The notes: generated from the letters alone by a model not told the origin. DNA of 64,000 nucleotides from an uncultured Caryophanales bacterium (GCA_905206805.1 CAJLIR010000001.1:166045-230044); one strand, 5' to 3'; shown: positions 40,309-51,288, counted from the stretch's first letter. Translations and numbers: made by a program.

Positions 40309-40490
40309 GACAAGATGTATAACTCCCTATATATCTTGTCATACTAACAAGATATGGGAGCTAAGGTTTAACACCTTAGAATCTGTTTTATCTTATTCAA
40401 ACAATAACTAAAACTTCGTAATAGTTATATTTTCATAAGATAGAATAAAATGTTATCACCACTTACAAAATTACTTTGTAATTTCATAAC
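40309..40490. other. Candidate oriT with nested inverted repeats
   Basis: Repeats upstream of the relaxase are: GACAAGAT/ATCTTGTC (40309-40316/40333-40340) whose loop holds ACTCCCTAT; ACAAGATATGGGAGCT (40347-40362), complementary to the loop; CTAAGG/CCTTAG (40361-40379); ATAACTA/TAGTTAT and AAATTAC/GTAATTT further on. The loop plus complementary downstream copy also appears in the second element at 58168-58208. No protein gene lies between 40273 and 40502. The nick position cannot be assigned. Confidence 0.5.
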
Positions 40491-40502
40491 GTGCCACACA
40501 TT

Positions 40503-42449
<1,947 letters not shown>

Positions 42450-42463
42450 TCAACTCCTTTTAC

Positions 42464-42514
42464 ACAAAAAAGGGAGTCAAAAATACTAGTTCAAACTAAT
42501 ATCTTTGACTCCTT
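42464..42514 (-). terminator. Terminator-like leader hairpin of the serine recombinase
   Basis: On the minus strand GGAGTCAAAGATATTAGTT and AACTAGTATTTTTGACTCCC form a long stem with a short loop, then TTTTTT, just before the recombinase ribosome binding site. It should limit recombinase expression unless read through. Confidence 0.6.
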
Positions 42515-42624
42515 AAAATCTAAATTATTATATTGTTTTTTATTTTTGACCATAGTTGTACCTCTCTTTCTAATAAAAGACGGATACTGCTTGTCATTTA
42601 TTGGTTATATATAATATCACTATT

Positions 42625-42652
42625 TTGACAAATGTCAATATTCTCGTATAAT
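42625..42652 (+). promoter_or_regulatory. Promoter with palindromic operator
   Basis: TTGACA (42625-42630), 16 bases, TATAAT (42647-42652). TTGACA-AA-TGTCAA (42625-42638) is a perfect palindrome covering the -35, so a repressor probably binds here. It drives the 62-aa gene at 42674. Confidence 0.65.
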
Positions 42653-42673
42653 ATTAGTTATAAGGAGGAAATC

Positions 42674-42862
42674 ATGGCAAACATTAATATTAATCAAAGT
42701 ATTAATTTGAATGAGGTTTTAGCCGTTGCTATCGGCAAAGCACTAAAATTCAAAAAAGTTCAATTTGAAAGTGATGAGGAAATTCAAAAATTTTTAACAG
42801 AGTTATATAAAGATGAAGATTTCCTTAATGCACTTAAAAAGATGATTAAAGTTGCTGATTAA
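42674..42862 (+). CDS. Small acidic protein of the tRNA-Leu element
   Basis: 62 aa from ATG 42674, preceded by AAGGAGG. It reads MANININQSINLNEVLAVAIGKALKFKKVQFESDEEIQKFL and has two predicted helices, no membrane segment and no recognised motif. It is transcribed divergently from the recombinase and convergent with the 90-aa HTNL gene, with a palindromic operator at its promoter. It could be a regulator or an excision accessory factor; this is inferred from position only. Confidence 0.6.
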   Translation: MANININQSINLNEVLAVAIGKALKFKKVQFESDEEIQKFLTELYKDEDFLNALKKMIKVAD

Positions 42863-42878
42863 ATCAGCAATTTTTTAT
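42851..42878. terminator. Terminator between convergent small genes
   Basis: TTGCTGATT and AATCAGCAA (42852-42870) followed by six T; the stem includes the stop of the 62-aa gene. Confidence 0.65.
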
Positions 42879-43136
42879 ATATTGTTCTAGTTCTGATAAT
42901 TTTATCTTTTTACCAAGATTATGAACATAGATTTCATTTGAATAATTAAATGCTAGATATAGTTTATTATTAATAATAATTCTATGTGGTTCAATATAAG
43001 TTAAATTAGTATGTTCTATCTTCCTAATACTACCATTTTCTATGATAGGTGTTGTATTACAAAAATCACATATAACATTTAATCTTGAAACTAAAGATTC
43101 ATCAATTTCAATTTTTTCTTTAACTATTTTTATCAT
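42864..43136 (-). CDS. HTNL-motif small protein paired with serine recombinase (copy 1)
   Basis: 90 aa from ATG 43136 (MIKIVKEKIEIDESL). A longer frame would begin inside tRNA-Leu and has no separate support. By hand alignment without gaps, about 41 of 90 residues match the protein at 55524-55796. The best block is IEHTNLTYIEPHRIII (about 40-55), then NLGKKIKL and a YI-ending C-terminus. It sits between the tRNA attachment site and the recombinase gene in both elements. The function is unknown; a recombination directionality factor or regulator is a reasonable guess. Confidence 0.7.
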   Translation of the reverse strand: MIKIVKEKIEIDESLVSRLNVICDFCNTTPIIENGSIRKIEHTNLTYIEPHRIIINNKLYLAFNYSNEIYVHNLGKKIKLSELEQYIKNC

Positions 43137-43170
43137 AGACACCAACCTTTCTATGATTTTTTTCAAAAAT

Positions 43171-43198
43171 GAAAAAAAATCAATCATTTCTGATTGAT
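43171..43198 (-). terminator. Element-supplied terminator behind tRNA-Leu
   Basis: On the minus strand ATCAATCA, loop GAAA, TGATTGAT and eight T. It lies inside the element and would replace the displaced native terminator at 37970-38000. Confidence 0.65.
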
Positions 43199-43241
43199 AT
43201 CTATCTAAAAGTTCGAATAGTTCGAACAGATTCGTCAATGG

Positions 43242-43323
43242 TGCGGGTGAAGGGACTTGAACCCCCATGCCTTGCGGCGCTAGATCCTAAGTCTAGTGCG
43301 TCTGCCAATTTCGCCACACCCGC
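43242..43323 (-). tRNA. tRNA-Leu (anticodon UAG)
   Basis: On the minus strand the acceptor stem GCGGGTG pairs with CACCCGC. The anticodon loop ACTTAGGA gives UAG, and the long variable arm and GGTTCAAGTCC T loop fit a class II leucine tRNA. CCA is encoded (43241-43239). Its 3' end is the attachment site of the element to the left. It is cotranscribed with the CAU tRNA six bases upstream. Confidence 0.95.
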
Positions 43324-43332
43324 AAAAAGTGG

Positions 43333-43406
43333 TGGACCTTGTAGGACTCGAACCTACGACCGCCCGGTTATGAGCCGGATGCTCTAACCAACTGAGCTAA
43401 AGGTCC
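43333..43406 (-). tRNA. tRNA with CAU anticodon (Ile2 or elongator Met)
   Basis: On the minus strand GGACCTT...AAGGTCC form the acceptor stem, the anticodon loop is CTCATAA, and the T loop GGTTCGAGTCC is standard; CCA is encoded. The body resembles Bacillus tRNA-Ile2, whose CAU is modified to lysidine, more than its elongator tRNA-Met, but the two cannot be separated with certainty here. Confidence 0.93.
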
Positions 43407-43425
43407 ATTGCATCACTGCTTTTAT

Positions 43426-43454
43426 ATAATAACACATTAATATATATTATGCAA
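43426..43454 (-). promoter_or_regulatory. Promoter of the tRNA(CAU)-tRNA-Leu pair
   Basis: On the minus strand TTGCAT (43454-43449), 17 bases, TATTAT (43431-43426), about 20 bp before the first tRNA. Confidence 0.65.
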
Positions 43455-43501
43455 GATTTTTTGAAAATATTTTCAAAAAAATCACATTTTTTATAGTAAT
43501 A

Positions 43502-43528
43502 AAAACATGCTACTTTTGTAACATGTTT
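43502..43528 (-). terminator. Terminator after the gene at 43510
   Basis: On the minus strand AACATG, an 12-base loop and CATGTTTTTATT. It overlaps the last codons. Confidence 0.5.
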
Positions 43529-43929
43529 AGTAAATTTATTTTAAAAATATCTTTTTCTGAGTGTTCCTTAGAAACCATAACACCTTTATAAGTTACCAAT
43601 TCTGATTGATGACCTTCACTCAAAATATCCACAGGAGTTATTTTATCTAACATGACAATTTTTTCATTTTCATAAACAATATAATGTAACTTTATACTTT
43701 CATGAACTTTTTCAAACATAATATCTGTAGGTAATTTCAACTCAAATGTCTTAGTATTTAGTTTTTTATCAACAGAAACAACTTCACCTAAAAATTTTCC
43801 CTCTTTTAATGATGGATAATAATCAAAATACAATTTTTTATATGCTAACATATTATATTTTTTTAATGATCTTTCAAGTTTCCTGAACTCATTTTCATTA
43901 ATATATTCAAAAATATATGTTGTATTCAT
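43510..43929 (-). CDS. Hypothetical cytoplasmic protein
   Basis: 139 aa from ATG 43929 (MNTTYIFEYINENEFRKLERSLKKY). A GTG three codons before it overlaps the GGGGTG ribosome binding site. The second half has alternating beta strands (GEVVSVDKKLNTKTFELKLP; HYIVYENEKIVMLDKITPVDIL), perhaps a small beta-barrel. No family was recognised. It is monocistronic, upstream of the tRNA pair. Confidence 0.55.
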   Translation of the reverse strand: MNTTYIFEYINENEFRKLERSLKKYNMLAYKKLYFDYYPSLKEGKFLGEVVSVDKKLNTKTFELKLPTDIMFEKVHESIKLHYIVYENEKIVMLDKITPVDILSEGHQSELVTYKGVMVSKEHSEKDIFKINLLNMLQK

Positions 43930-44104
43930 CCTATTCACCCCAATACTATTATACCCTATATACCTATCATACTATTTTAGATTAACATATTTTTTTTATT
44001 TTGTCAAATGATACATTTTAAATTATATTTTAAATTATTTAATATTATGTTTTATTGATTATTTTAATTTATTATAAATTTAAGGCAGTTTTATTATTAT
44101 AACT

Positions 44105-44138
44105 AAAAAAATCTATGCTAATTTTTGCATAGATTTTT
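44105..44138 (-). terminator. Terminator of the Cys-rich repeat protein gene
   Basis: AAAAATCTATGC and GCATAGATTTTT pair around a seven-base loop, followed by a T-run on the minus strand. Confidence 0.7.
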
Positions 44139-44142
44139 AATA

Positions 44143-46416
44143 CTATTTAACTTCTCGACTCTTTCCAGTTAATTTATAGCCTTGCTTAATCAATGTAATA
44201 TCATTTTGACTTCTACTCCACTTATAATCAACTGAACCGCTTATATATGATCTTGTTCTTGAACGGTAATAAGTAACTTCTCTATAAATAGCTTCTTCTC
44301 TATATCTTGTATAGATTTTTATACATCTGCTTCCATCTTGTGTATAACCATCTGGACATGTATATGTACTGTCTCTTAATGGGAATGCTCTTTCAGTAGT
44401 ATTTTGTGTTTTTATACACTTATTTCCACTTAATGTATAACTGCTATCTGGACATGTATATGTTGTTTTTGCTATTGCTTCTGTAGTATAAATACTATTT
44501 GAAGATGTATAACATGTACTTCCATTTCTTGTATATCCGCTTGGACATGTATATGTTGTACTTGCTGTTGCAGATATTACTTCAGTATCTTGAGCAACCT
44601 TTACACAAGTATAAGTATTTATTAACGAATAACCATCTGGACAATATGAAGAAACTTTTGCTGTTGCTGGTGTATTCATTAATCTAGAACAAGTATTTCC
44701 ACTTCTATCATATTTCTTTGGACATGAGTATGTTGTACTTGCTGTTGCATTTACTGTTACTGGTACACTTGTATAACATTTTGTGTTATCTGTTTTACTC
44801 TTGTTATATCCATTTGGACATGTATACGACTTTGTTGCATTAATTGTACTTGATGATGATTTAACACATTTATTTCCATGTAATTCATAACTACTATTTG
44901 GACATGTATATGTTGTTACGTGTTTTCTTGTATACACATTATATGTATATGTATATTTATTTGTACATGGGTTACCACAACTTGAATTAACTTTTGTTCC
45001 CGCAAGAACATATTTTGTTGTATTTGTTGATGTTAAAGCATAATTTGAAGTTGTTTGATATGCATATTGCCAACTTGTGTAACTTGTACTTGCTGTTGCA
45101 TTTACTGTTACTGGTACACTTGTATAACATTTTGTGTTATCTGTTTTACTCTTGTTATATCCATTTGGACATGTATACGACTTTGTTGCATTAATTGTAC
45201 TTGATGATGATTTAACACATTTATTTCCTTGTAATTCATAACTACTATTTGGACATGTATATGTTGTTCTTGATGTCGCAGGTATAGTAACCTTTTTATA
45301 ACATTGCGAACCACTTAAATAATATGTGCTATCTGGACAATTATAAGTTGTATTTGTTGTAGCAGCAATTTGCTCATTTGAATTGTAATATCTATAACAC
45401 ATATTCCCATTTCTAGCATATCCATTTGGACATGTATATGTTGTGCTTACTGTTGCTTGAATTGAATTATTTGATCCAATTGTCTTTACGCATTTTGTAC
45501 CACTTAATGTATAACTACTATCTGGGCATGTATATGTTGTACTTGCTGTTGCATTAATACTTTCAGATACATCTGATGTTCTTATACATATATCACCACT
45601 TAAGGTAAAACCTGTTGGACATGATAATTTTACTTCCATCTCTGCAGGTATATTTTCTATTTCAGAACCATCTGCAATCTTAATATACTTTTCAATCTCT
45701 TTCTCAATTTTAGTTTCTACTTCATTATATTCAGTTTTAGAAATAATATTTTTAGTCCATTCAGACCATTCACCAAATTCTCCCCATTTACCATCAATAA
45801 CTAATTGATATTCATATTCAAAAACTGTTGGAGTTGGTGTAGGCGTAGGTGTTGGATTTTCATCATCCCCACCTTTAGATGGATTTGATGGTGTTTTACT
45901 TTCACATATTGTTGTTGAACAATAATCGTAACATCCCATATGAACCATTAAATAGTCTTCATAATCAGAACATTTTAAATTTACTTTCATCAAATATTCT
46001 GTATCAGTTTTTGTAACTAAAACATATGAAGCCTCTGTATCACAAGCTTTGCCTTTGCTATCTACAAATGGTAAAATGATTTTTTCATCTAGCATTTGTT
46101 TTAAAGTTATTTTTACTTGATCACCATTTTTTTCTGGTAATCTTGATAATGTAAAATAATCTTTTGCACTATTTTTCATCATCATTACATTTTGGTTAAA
46201 TAATTGATTAGCAAATGCTTCACTATTAATTCCTCCACCGAATTCATAGTCACCTAAAGCATTTTTTACTGCATCTTCTATTGTACTATCTACATAATTT
46301 GTAACAAATTTTTTAGTAGGAAATAACCACATCAAAATAAAGATAAATAATGCCACAAATAAAATTTGTAAGATTATATCCCTTAATGAAAAACTATCTC
46401 TTCTTTCTTCGTACAT
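44143..46416 (-). CDS. Membrane-anchored Cys-rich repeat surface protein
   Basis: 757 aa. One TM helix at about 13-31 (ILQILFVALFIFILMWLF) anchors an extracellular region. A globular part (about 35-180) with several Cys is followed by a Pro-Thr linker (PTPTPTPT). From about 265 to 700 there are 13 repeats with the pattern TYTCP-x-x-Y-x-x-x-G-x-x-C, each with two Cys, separated by Ser/Thr/Ala linkers. Between repeats 6 and 7 an extra Tyr-rich insert with its own CGNPC interrupts. Adhesin or cell-surface structural roles are plausible; no enzyme motif is seen. Confidence 0.75.
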   Translation of the reverse strand: MYEERRDSFSLRDIILQILFVALFIFILMWLFPTKKFVTNYVDSTIEDAVKNALGDYEFGGGINSEAFANQLFNQNVMMMKNSAKDYFTLSRLPEKNGDQVKITLKQMLDEKIILPFVDSKGKACDTEASYVLVTKTDTEYLMKVNLKCSDYEDYLMVHMGCYDYCSTTICESKTPSNPSKGGDDENPTPTPTPTPTVFEYEYQLVIDGKWGEFGEWSEWTKNIISKTEYNEVETKIEKEIEKYIKIADGSEIENIPAEMEVKLSCPTGFTLSGDICIRTSDVSESINATASTTYTCPDSSYTLSGTKCVKTIGSNNSIQATVSTTYTCPNGYARNGNMCYRYYNSNEQIAATTNTTYNCPDSTYYLSGSQCYKKVTIPATSRTTYTCPNSSYELQGNKCVKSSSSTINATKSYTCPNGYNKSKTDNTKCYTSVPVTVNATASTSYTSWQYAYQTTSNYALTSTNTTKYVLAGTKVNSSCGNPCTNKYTYTYNVYTRKHVTTYTCPNSSYELHGNKCVKSSSSTINATKSYTCPNGYNKSKTDNTKCYTSVPVTVNATASTTYSCPKKYDRSGNTCSRLMNTPATAKVSSYCPDGYSLINTYTCVKVAQDTEVISATASTTYTCPSGYTRNGSTCYTSSNSIYTTEAIAKTTYTCPDSSYTLSGNKCIKTQNTTERAFPLRDSTYTCPDGYTQDGSRCIKIYTRYREEAIYREVTYYRSRTRSYISGSVDYKWSRSQNDITLIKQGYKLTGKSREVK
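44734..44917. repeat. Intragenic direct repeat, copy 1
   Basis: About 184 bp, nearly identical (I see one mismatch, ccatg versus ccttg) to 45085-45268, offset 351 bp. It covers two Cys-repeat units of the surface protein. Confidence 0.8.
45085..45268. repeat. Intragenic direct repeat, copy 2
   Basis: Second copy of the 184-bp repeat at 44734-44917, in the same frame of the surface protein, implying a recent duplication of a 351-bp unit. Confidence 0.8.
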
Positions 46417-46451
46417 ATAAAAATCCCCCTTCTTTAAAAGTTATGTCGGTT

Positions 46452-46486
46452 ATATTAACACACAAAGTGTTTTTTGTCAACACTTT
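46452..46486 (-). promoter_or_regulatory. Promoter with AAAGTGTT/AACACTTT inverted repeat
   Basis: On the minus strand TTGACA (46480-46475), 17 bases, TAATAT (46457-46452). AAAGTGTT (46464-46471) and AACACTTT (46479-46486) flank the -35 as a perfect 8-bp inverted repeat. It drives the surface protein gene; the ribosome binding site is AAGGGGG. Confidence 0.6.
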
Positions 46487-46764
46487 TAATTATTATTTAA
46501 ATTAATTTCTGCGATTGTACAACCATTATTATAATAATATGTCTTAAAATTAATAATTTTCTTATGTTTGGATAATACCTCAAAAGTTACCCTTCTTAAA
46601 GTCCCAGTACCTATTCCATGAATAATTACTATAATATTATTTTTCATGGAATAATTATCATTAATAAAATCTTTGATTGCAACTCTTGCTGTTGCAGAAT
46701 CATATCCATGCAAATCAAGTGTTGGAAAATTATCTATAAATATTACATCTTCAAGTTTCATCAT
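46486..46764 (-). CDS. Stand-alone Smr domain protein
   Basis: 92 aa. TLDLHGYDSATARVAIKDFI contains the LDLHG motif and IIVIIHGIGTGTLRRVTFEVLSKH the HGxGxGxLR motif of Smr domains, which act as nucleases or RNA-binding modules in MutS2 and small stand-alone proteins. The protein is nearly all domain. It overlaps the promoter of the surface protein gene at its 3' end. Confidence 0.85.
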   Translation of the reverse strand: MMKLEDVIFIDNFPTLDLHGYDSATARVAIKDFINDNYSMKNNIIVIIHGIGTGTLRRVTFEVLSKHKKIINFKTYYYNNGCTIAEINLNNN

Positions 46765-46837
46765 TTTATCACTGCTCTTTTTCTTGCAAAGATATTATAA
46801 AATATAACAATCGTTATTTCAATATAAAATACCACTT

Positions 46838-47584
46838 TTATCTTTTACTTAACTTTTTGTTGTCATATTCTATTTTTTCTTGATCAAAAGTGTTAAAAAA
46901 ATAATCTGGATATATTATATTTGTATCACAATTGTAAATATAAATATTTTTTAAATATTCTTTAAAGTTATAATCAATATTTATTTCATCTAGAAATCTT
47001 AAAATATATTTTATCTGTTTGTTTTTTTCTAATGGTATATTATCCTCAAAATCAAAATTATAAATAATAGATATAATAACTGTAATCATATTTTTAATGT
47101 CAGATTTTAAACAATATTTTTCATATGTAAAATTTGATTCATCCAAATCAATTATTTTAAGGGAATTCAAATTTGTTATAATATTTCCTAAATGAATATC
47201 TTCATGAACAATATTGTTTTTGTGTAATTTTTTTATTGTTTCATTTATTTTTTTTAATAAATTAAGCCTAGTATTATAATCAACATTCATTTGAAGTAAA
47301 TCATATAAATTAAAATAATTTTCATAATAATTCATATAAACACCCACAAATTTATCTTTATTATATATTTTTCCAAGTGGGAAAACACATCCATCTATAT
47401 TTAAGTTAATTATATTATCAATGAATTTCAATCTCATTTTCTTATTTTTTTCAAGCCTATTTAAATAGCTTTCATTGTACAACTTATATAACTTATTATC
47501 TTTTATGTATATTTGATTACTAGGTTCAATATTTACTTCTAATTTTTTTAAATTTTCTAATTTATCAAATGAAACATTATTCAT
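46838..47584 (-). CDS. Protein kinase-like (PKL-fold) protein
   Basis: 248 aa. NNIVHEDIHLGNIITN is an HxDxxxxN catalytic-loop motif (Asp about 125, Asn about 130) and LKIIDLDESNF supplies the metal-binding DxD/DFG equivalent. The N-lobe (YIKDNKLYKLYNESYLNRLEKNKKM) is short, without a clear glycine-rich loop. It is closer to small-molecule or spore-coat-type kinases than to receptor Ser/Thr kinases. The substrate is unknown. Monocistronic. Confidence 0.65.
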   Translation of the reverse strand: MNNVSFDKLENLKKLEVNIEPSNQIYIKDNKLYKLYNESYLNRLEKNKKMRLKFIDNIINLNIDGCVFPLGKIYNKDKFVGVYMNYYENYFNLYDLLQMNVDYNTRLNLLKKINETIKKLHKNNIVHEDIHLGNIITNLNSLKIIDLDESNFTYEKYCLKSDIKNMITVIISIIYNFDFEDNIPLEKNKQIKYILRFLDEINIDYNFKEYLKNIYIYNCDTNIIYPDYFFNTFDQEKIEYDNKKLSKR

Positions 47585-47661
47585 ATAAAACTAAACCTCC
47601 AAAAATTCTTCATATATAATAGCATCTTTTTACTTTATGTCAATGATATTTTTTATAAATA

Positions 47662-47694
47662 AAAAAACAAGATATAACATTATATCTTGATTTA
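47662..47694 (-). terminator. Terminator of ppdK
   Basis: CAAGATATA and TATATCTTG with a short loop, then seven T on the minus strand. Confidence 0.75.
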
Positions 47695-47702
47695 TATTTA
47701 CA

Positions 47703-50327
47703 TTATAATTTTTCTTTAATAGCCGCTTGAGCCGCAGCTAAGCGCGCAATCGGAATTCTAAATGGAGAGCAAGATACGTAATTTAAGCCAATTCTATGAC
47801 AAAATTCAACGCTTGTTGGTTCTCCTCCATGTTCACCACATATACCTAAATCTATATTTGGTCTTACTCTTCTTGCTTTATTTATTGCTACTCTAACAAA
47901 TACGCCTACACCATCTTGATCAATTTTTGCAAATGGGTCATTTTCGAAGATACCTTTATTATAATAATCATTCAAATATTTTCCGGCATCATCACGAGAA
48001 AATCCATAAGTTAATTGAGTCAAGTCGTTTGTACCAAAACTAAAGAATTCTGCATCTACAGCTAATTTATCAGCAATTATAATAGCCCTTGGTACCTCAA
48101 TCATAGTACCAACCATATATTTTAAATTAACATTATTTTTTGAAATTATTTCATTAGCTGTTGTAACTACAATATTTTTTACATACTTAAGTTCATTTTC
48201 ATCACCTATTAATGGAATCATTATTTCAGGTGTAACCTTAATTCCCTTTTTTAGAACATTTATAGCAGCCTCGATAACAGCTCTTGTTTGCATTTTTGTT
48301 ATTTCAGGATATGTAACCGATAATCTACACCCACGGTGTCCCATCATTGGATTAAACTCTTTTAACGATACAACTCTTTTTTTCAAGCTTTCAAAAGTTG
48401 TACCTAAACTGGTTGCAAGTTCTGAAATTTCTTCATCTGTATGTGGTAAAAATTCATGTAAAGGTGGATCTAGATATCTAATAATAACTGGATTACCATC
48501 CATTACCTCAAATAATGCTTCAAAATCTGCTCTTTGATAAGGCAAAATTTGTTCTAATGCAGAATTTCTTTGTTCCAAGTTTTCTGCAGCAATCATTTTT
48601 CTAAAATTAAATATTCTTTCTTTATCAAAAAACATGTGTTCGGTTCTACATAAACCTATTCCTTCAGCGCCAAATTTTTTTGCAACCATAGCATCACGTG
48701 GAGTATCGGCATTTGCTCTAACACCTAGTGTTCTAACACTATCAGCCCATGACATAAATATTTCAAAATTTCCACTAATATCTGGTTCAACTGTTTTTAT
48801 ATTTTCACCATACACTAAACCAGTAGCGCCATCAATTGAAAGATAATCTCCTTCTTTAAAAATTAAACCTTCTTTAGTTGTTAATGTTTTGTTCTCCTCA
48901 TCAATTATTAAATCACTACAACCACTTACACAGCATTTTCCCATACCACGTGCTACTACTGCTGCATGTGAAGTCATACCACCTCTAACAGTTAAAATAC
49001 CATTAGCGGAAGTCATACCTTTAATATCTTCTGGAGAAGTTTCCAATCTAACTAGTAAAGTTTCCTCTCCTCTTGCTTTAGCATTTTCACAATCAAGGGA
49101 ATTAAAATAAATTTTTCCGGCTCCTGCCCCAGGAGATGCGGCAAGTCCCTTTGCAATAACTCTAGAATTATTTAAAGCATCAACATCAAATTTTGGATGC
49201 AACAACTGATCTAATTGATTAGGTTCAACTTTTAATAAAGCATCTTCTTTTGTTATTAAGCCTTCATTAACCATATCAACAGCAATTTTTATAGCTGCTT
49301 CTGCAGTTCTTTTACCGTTTCTAGTTTGTAACATAAAAAGTTTGCCATTTTCAATCGTAAATTCCATATCTTGCATATCTTTATAATGATTTTCAAGCTT
49401 TTTAGCAATAACAACAAATTGCTCATAAATATTAGGCATTACTTCGCGCAAAGTTGAAATTGATTGTGGAGTTCTAATACCAGCAACAACATCTTCTCCT
49501 TGAGCGTTAATTAAATATTCACCGAAAAGTTCATTTTCACCATTAGCAGGATTTCTAGTAAATGCTACACCTGTTCCAGAATTTTCTCCACTATTTCCAT
49601 AAACCATTTCCTGAACATTGACAGCAGTCCCCCAAGATGATGGAATATCATTCATTTTTCTATAGATAATTGCTCTTTCATTATTCCAAGATCTAAATAC
49701 AGCAGTAATTGCTTCAAATAATTGTTCTTTTGGATCTTGTGGAAAATCACTTCCTGATAATTCTTTATATATTTCTTTAAACTTTTCTGTAATAGCATAC
49801 ATATCTGTTTCATTTAACTCAGTATCATATTTTACACCTTTTGACGCCTTAATTTGATCTAAAACTCTTTCAAATGATGATTTAGAATATCCCTTTACTA
49901 CATCAGCAAACATTTGAATAAATCTACGATATGAATCATAAACAAAACGTTTATTTCCTGTCTTAATAGCAAAACCTTCTGCAACATTATCATTAAGGCC
50001 CAAATTTAAAACAGTATCCATCATACCAGGCATACTAGCACGTGATCCACTTCTGACTGATACTAATAATGGATTATTTAAGTCGCCAAATTTCTTTCCA
50101 GTTTTATTTTCTAATTTATTTATTTGTTCAAAAACTTCTTTTTTTATTTCTTCACTTAATACTTGTCCAGAAGAATAATATAGATTACAAGCTTCTGTTG
50201 TTACAGTAAAACCACTTGGAACAGGTAAACCAATATTAATCATTTCTGCTAAATTAGCACCTTTTCCACCAAGCAATTCACGCATATCTTTATTACCTTC
50301 GTCAAATGAATAAACATATTTTGTCAT
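47703..50327 (-). CDS. ppdK: Pyruvate, phosphate dikinase
   Basis: 874 aa, full length. It has an N-terminal ATP-grasp domain (KYVYSFDEGNKDMRELLGGKGANLAEM). The phosphohistidine domain has GGMTSHAAVVARGMGKCCVSGC with the catalytic His, and the C-terminal TIM barrel has GCRLSVTYPEI and GICGEHGGEP. It interconverts pyruvate, ATP and phosphate with PEP, AMP and diphosphate, usual in anaerobes with PPi-based glycolysis. No adjacent regulatory kinase gene is seen. Confidence 0.97.
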   Translation of the reverse strand: MTKYVYSFDEGNKDMRELLGGKGANLAEMINIGLPVPSGFTVTTEACNLYYSSGQVLSEEIKKEVFEQINKLENKTGKKFGDLNNPLLVSVRSGSRASMPGMMDTVLNLGLNDNVAEGFAIKTGNKRFVYDSYRRFIQMFADVVKGYSKSSFERVLDQIKASKGVKYDTELNETDMYAITEKFKEIYKELSGSDFPQDPKEQLFEAITAVFRSWNNERAIIYRKMNDIPSSWGTAVNVQEMVYGNSGENSGTGVAFTRNPANGENELFGEYLINAQGEDVVAGIRTPQSISTLREVMPNIYEQFVVIAKKLENHYKDMQDMEFTIENGKLFMLQTRNGKRTAEAAIKIAVDMVNEGLITKEDALLKVEPNQLDQLLHPKFDVDALNNSRVIAKGLAASPGAGAGKIYFNSLDCENAKARGEETLLVRLETSPEDIKGMTSANGILTVRGGMTSHAAVVARGMGKCCVSGCSDLIIDEENKTLTTKEGLIFKEGDYLSIDGATGLVYGENIKTVEPDISGNFEIFMSWADSVRTLGVRANADTPRDAMVAKKFGAEGIGLCRTEHMFFDKERIFNFRKMIAAENLEQRNSALEQILPYQRADFEALFEVMDGNPVIIRYLDPPLHEFLPHTDEEISELATSLGTTFESLKKRVVSLKEFNPMMGHRGCRLSVTYPEITKMQTRAVIEAAINVLKKGIKVTPEIMIPLIGDENELKYVKNIVVTTANEIISKNNVNLKYMVGTMIEVPRAIIIADKLAVDAEFFSFGTNDLTQLTYGFSRDDAGKYLNDYYNKGIFENDPFAKIDQDGVGVFVRVAINKARRVRPNIDLGICGEHGGEPTSVEFCHRIGLNYVSCSPFRIPIARLAAAQAAIKEKL

Positions 50328-50388
50328 ATTAATCCTCCTATTTTATTCTCTAGAATAGTATATCAAAAAAAATATCAAAAAACAATTA

Positions 50389-51288
50389 TTATTTTTTGAT
50401 ATTACCGGATCTAGGATGTGTTTTTAAGTAAACATTACGCAATCTCTCACTTGTAATATGTGTATAAACTTGTGTACTAGATAAACTCTCATGCCCCATT
50501 AATTCCTGAACAGTCTTTAAATCTGCGCCCCCCTCAAGAAGATGTGTCGCAAAAGTATGTCTTAATGTATGTGGTGTTACATTAACTTTTATGTTAGCAG
50601 ATTTTTGATATTTATGCATCAGCATCTCAACAAATCTTGATGTCATTTTTGAACCATTTTTATTTAAAATTAAATATTCAGAGCTTTTTTTATCAAAAAA
50701 AGGTCTACTATTTTTTAAATAATTATTTAGCCTCTCTTCACACACTGCACCATAAATAACGTATCTTTGTTTATTACCTTTACCATTTATTTTTATCTGA
50801 CATTCATCAAAAATAATATTTTTAATTTTTATATCTATTAACTCACTTACTCTTATTCCAGTTGAATAAAGAATTTCTAAAATTAAAGTATCACGAATTC
50901 CGTATATATTATTTTCTTCTGGAGAAGAAAGCAAATTTTCTAAGTCATTTGAGTATAAAAAATTTGGTAATTTTTTATCTGGTTTTGGATTTGATACTAA
51001 TGTCATAGGATTATTTTTTATTTTACCTTCCATATATAAAAATTTAAAAAAGGATCTTAGACTACTTATATATCTAGAAATTGTTTTTTTTGAATATTGG
51101 TGGTTATGAAGATGAATTAAGTAATTTCTAACTGTTTGATATTCAATATGGTCTATATTTGTTATTTTTTTATCATTTATAAATTCTAAAAAATATTCTA
51201 TATCTCTTTTATAATTTTTTATTGTTAAATCAGAATATTTTTTTTCAAATTTTAAATATTCTAAAAATTGTTCTAACATAGTTTTCAT
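50389..51288 (-). CDS. XerC/XerD-type tyrosine recombinase
   Basis: 299 aa. An N-terminal SAM-like core-binding domain (FLEYLKFEKKYSDLTIKNYKRDIEYFLEFI) is followed by the catalytic domain with TGIRVSELI (Arg), HTLRHTFATHLLEGG (His, Arg), LMGHESLSSTQVYTH (His, Tyr). The size and lack of extra domains fit chromosome dimer resolution rather than a phage integrase. XerC and XerD cannot be told apart here. Confidence 0.88.
   Translation of the reverse strand: MKTMLEQFLEYLKFEKKYSDLTIKNYKRDIEYFLEFINDKKITNIDHIEYQTVRNYLIHLHNHQYSKKTISRYISSLRSFFKFLYMEGKIKNNPMTLVSNPKPDKKLPNFLYSNDLENLLSSPEENNIYGIRDTLILEILYSTGIRVSELIDIKIKNIIFDECQIKINGKGNKQRYVIYGAVCEERLNNYLKNSRPFFDKKSSEYLILNKNGSKMTSRFVEMLMHKYQKSANIKVNVTPHTLRHTFATHLLEGGADLKTVQELMGHESLSSTQVYTHITSERLRNVYLKTHPRSGNIKK

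Noticed and set aside
43137..43268. Longer N-terminus for the HTNL protein (43268 start)
   Set aside because: It would start within tRNA-Leu and cross a terminator; the ATG at 43136 matches the start of the homologue at 55524.
43169..43387. Rightward frame across the two tRNA genes
   Set aside because: It is an accidental frame through antisense tRNA sequence.
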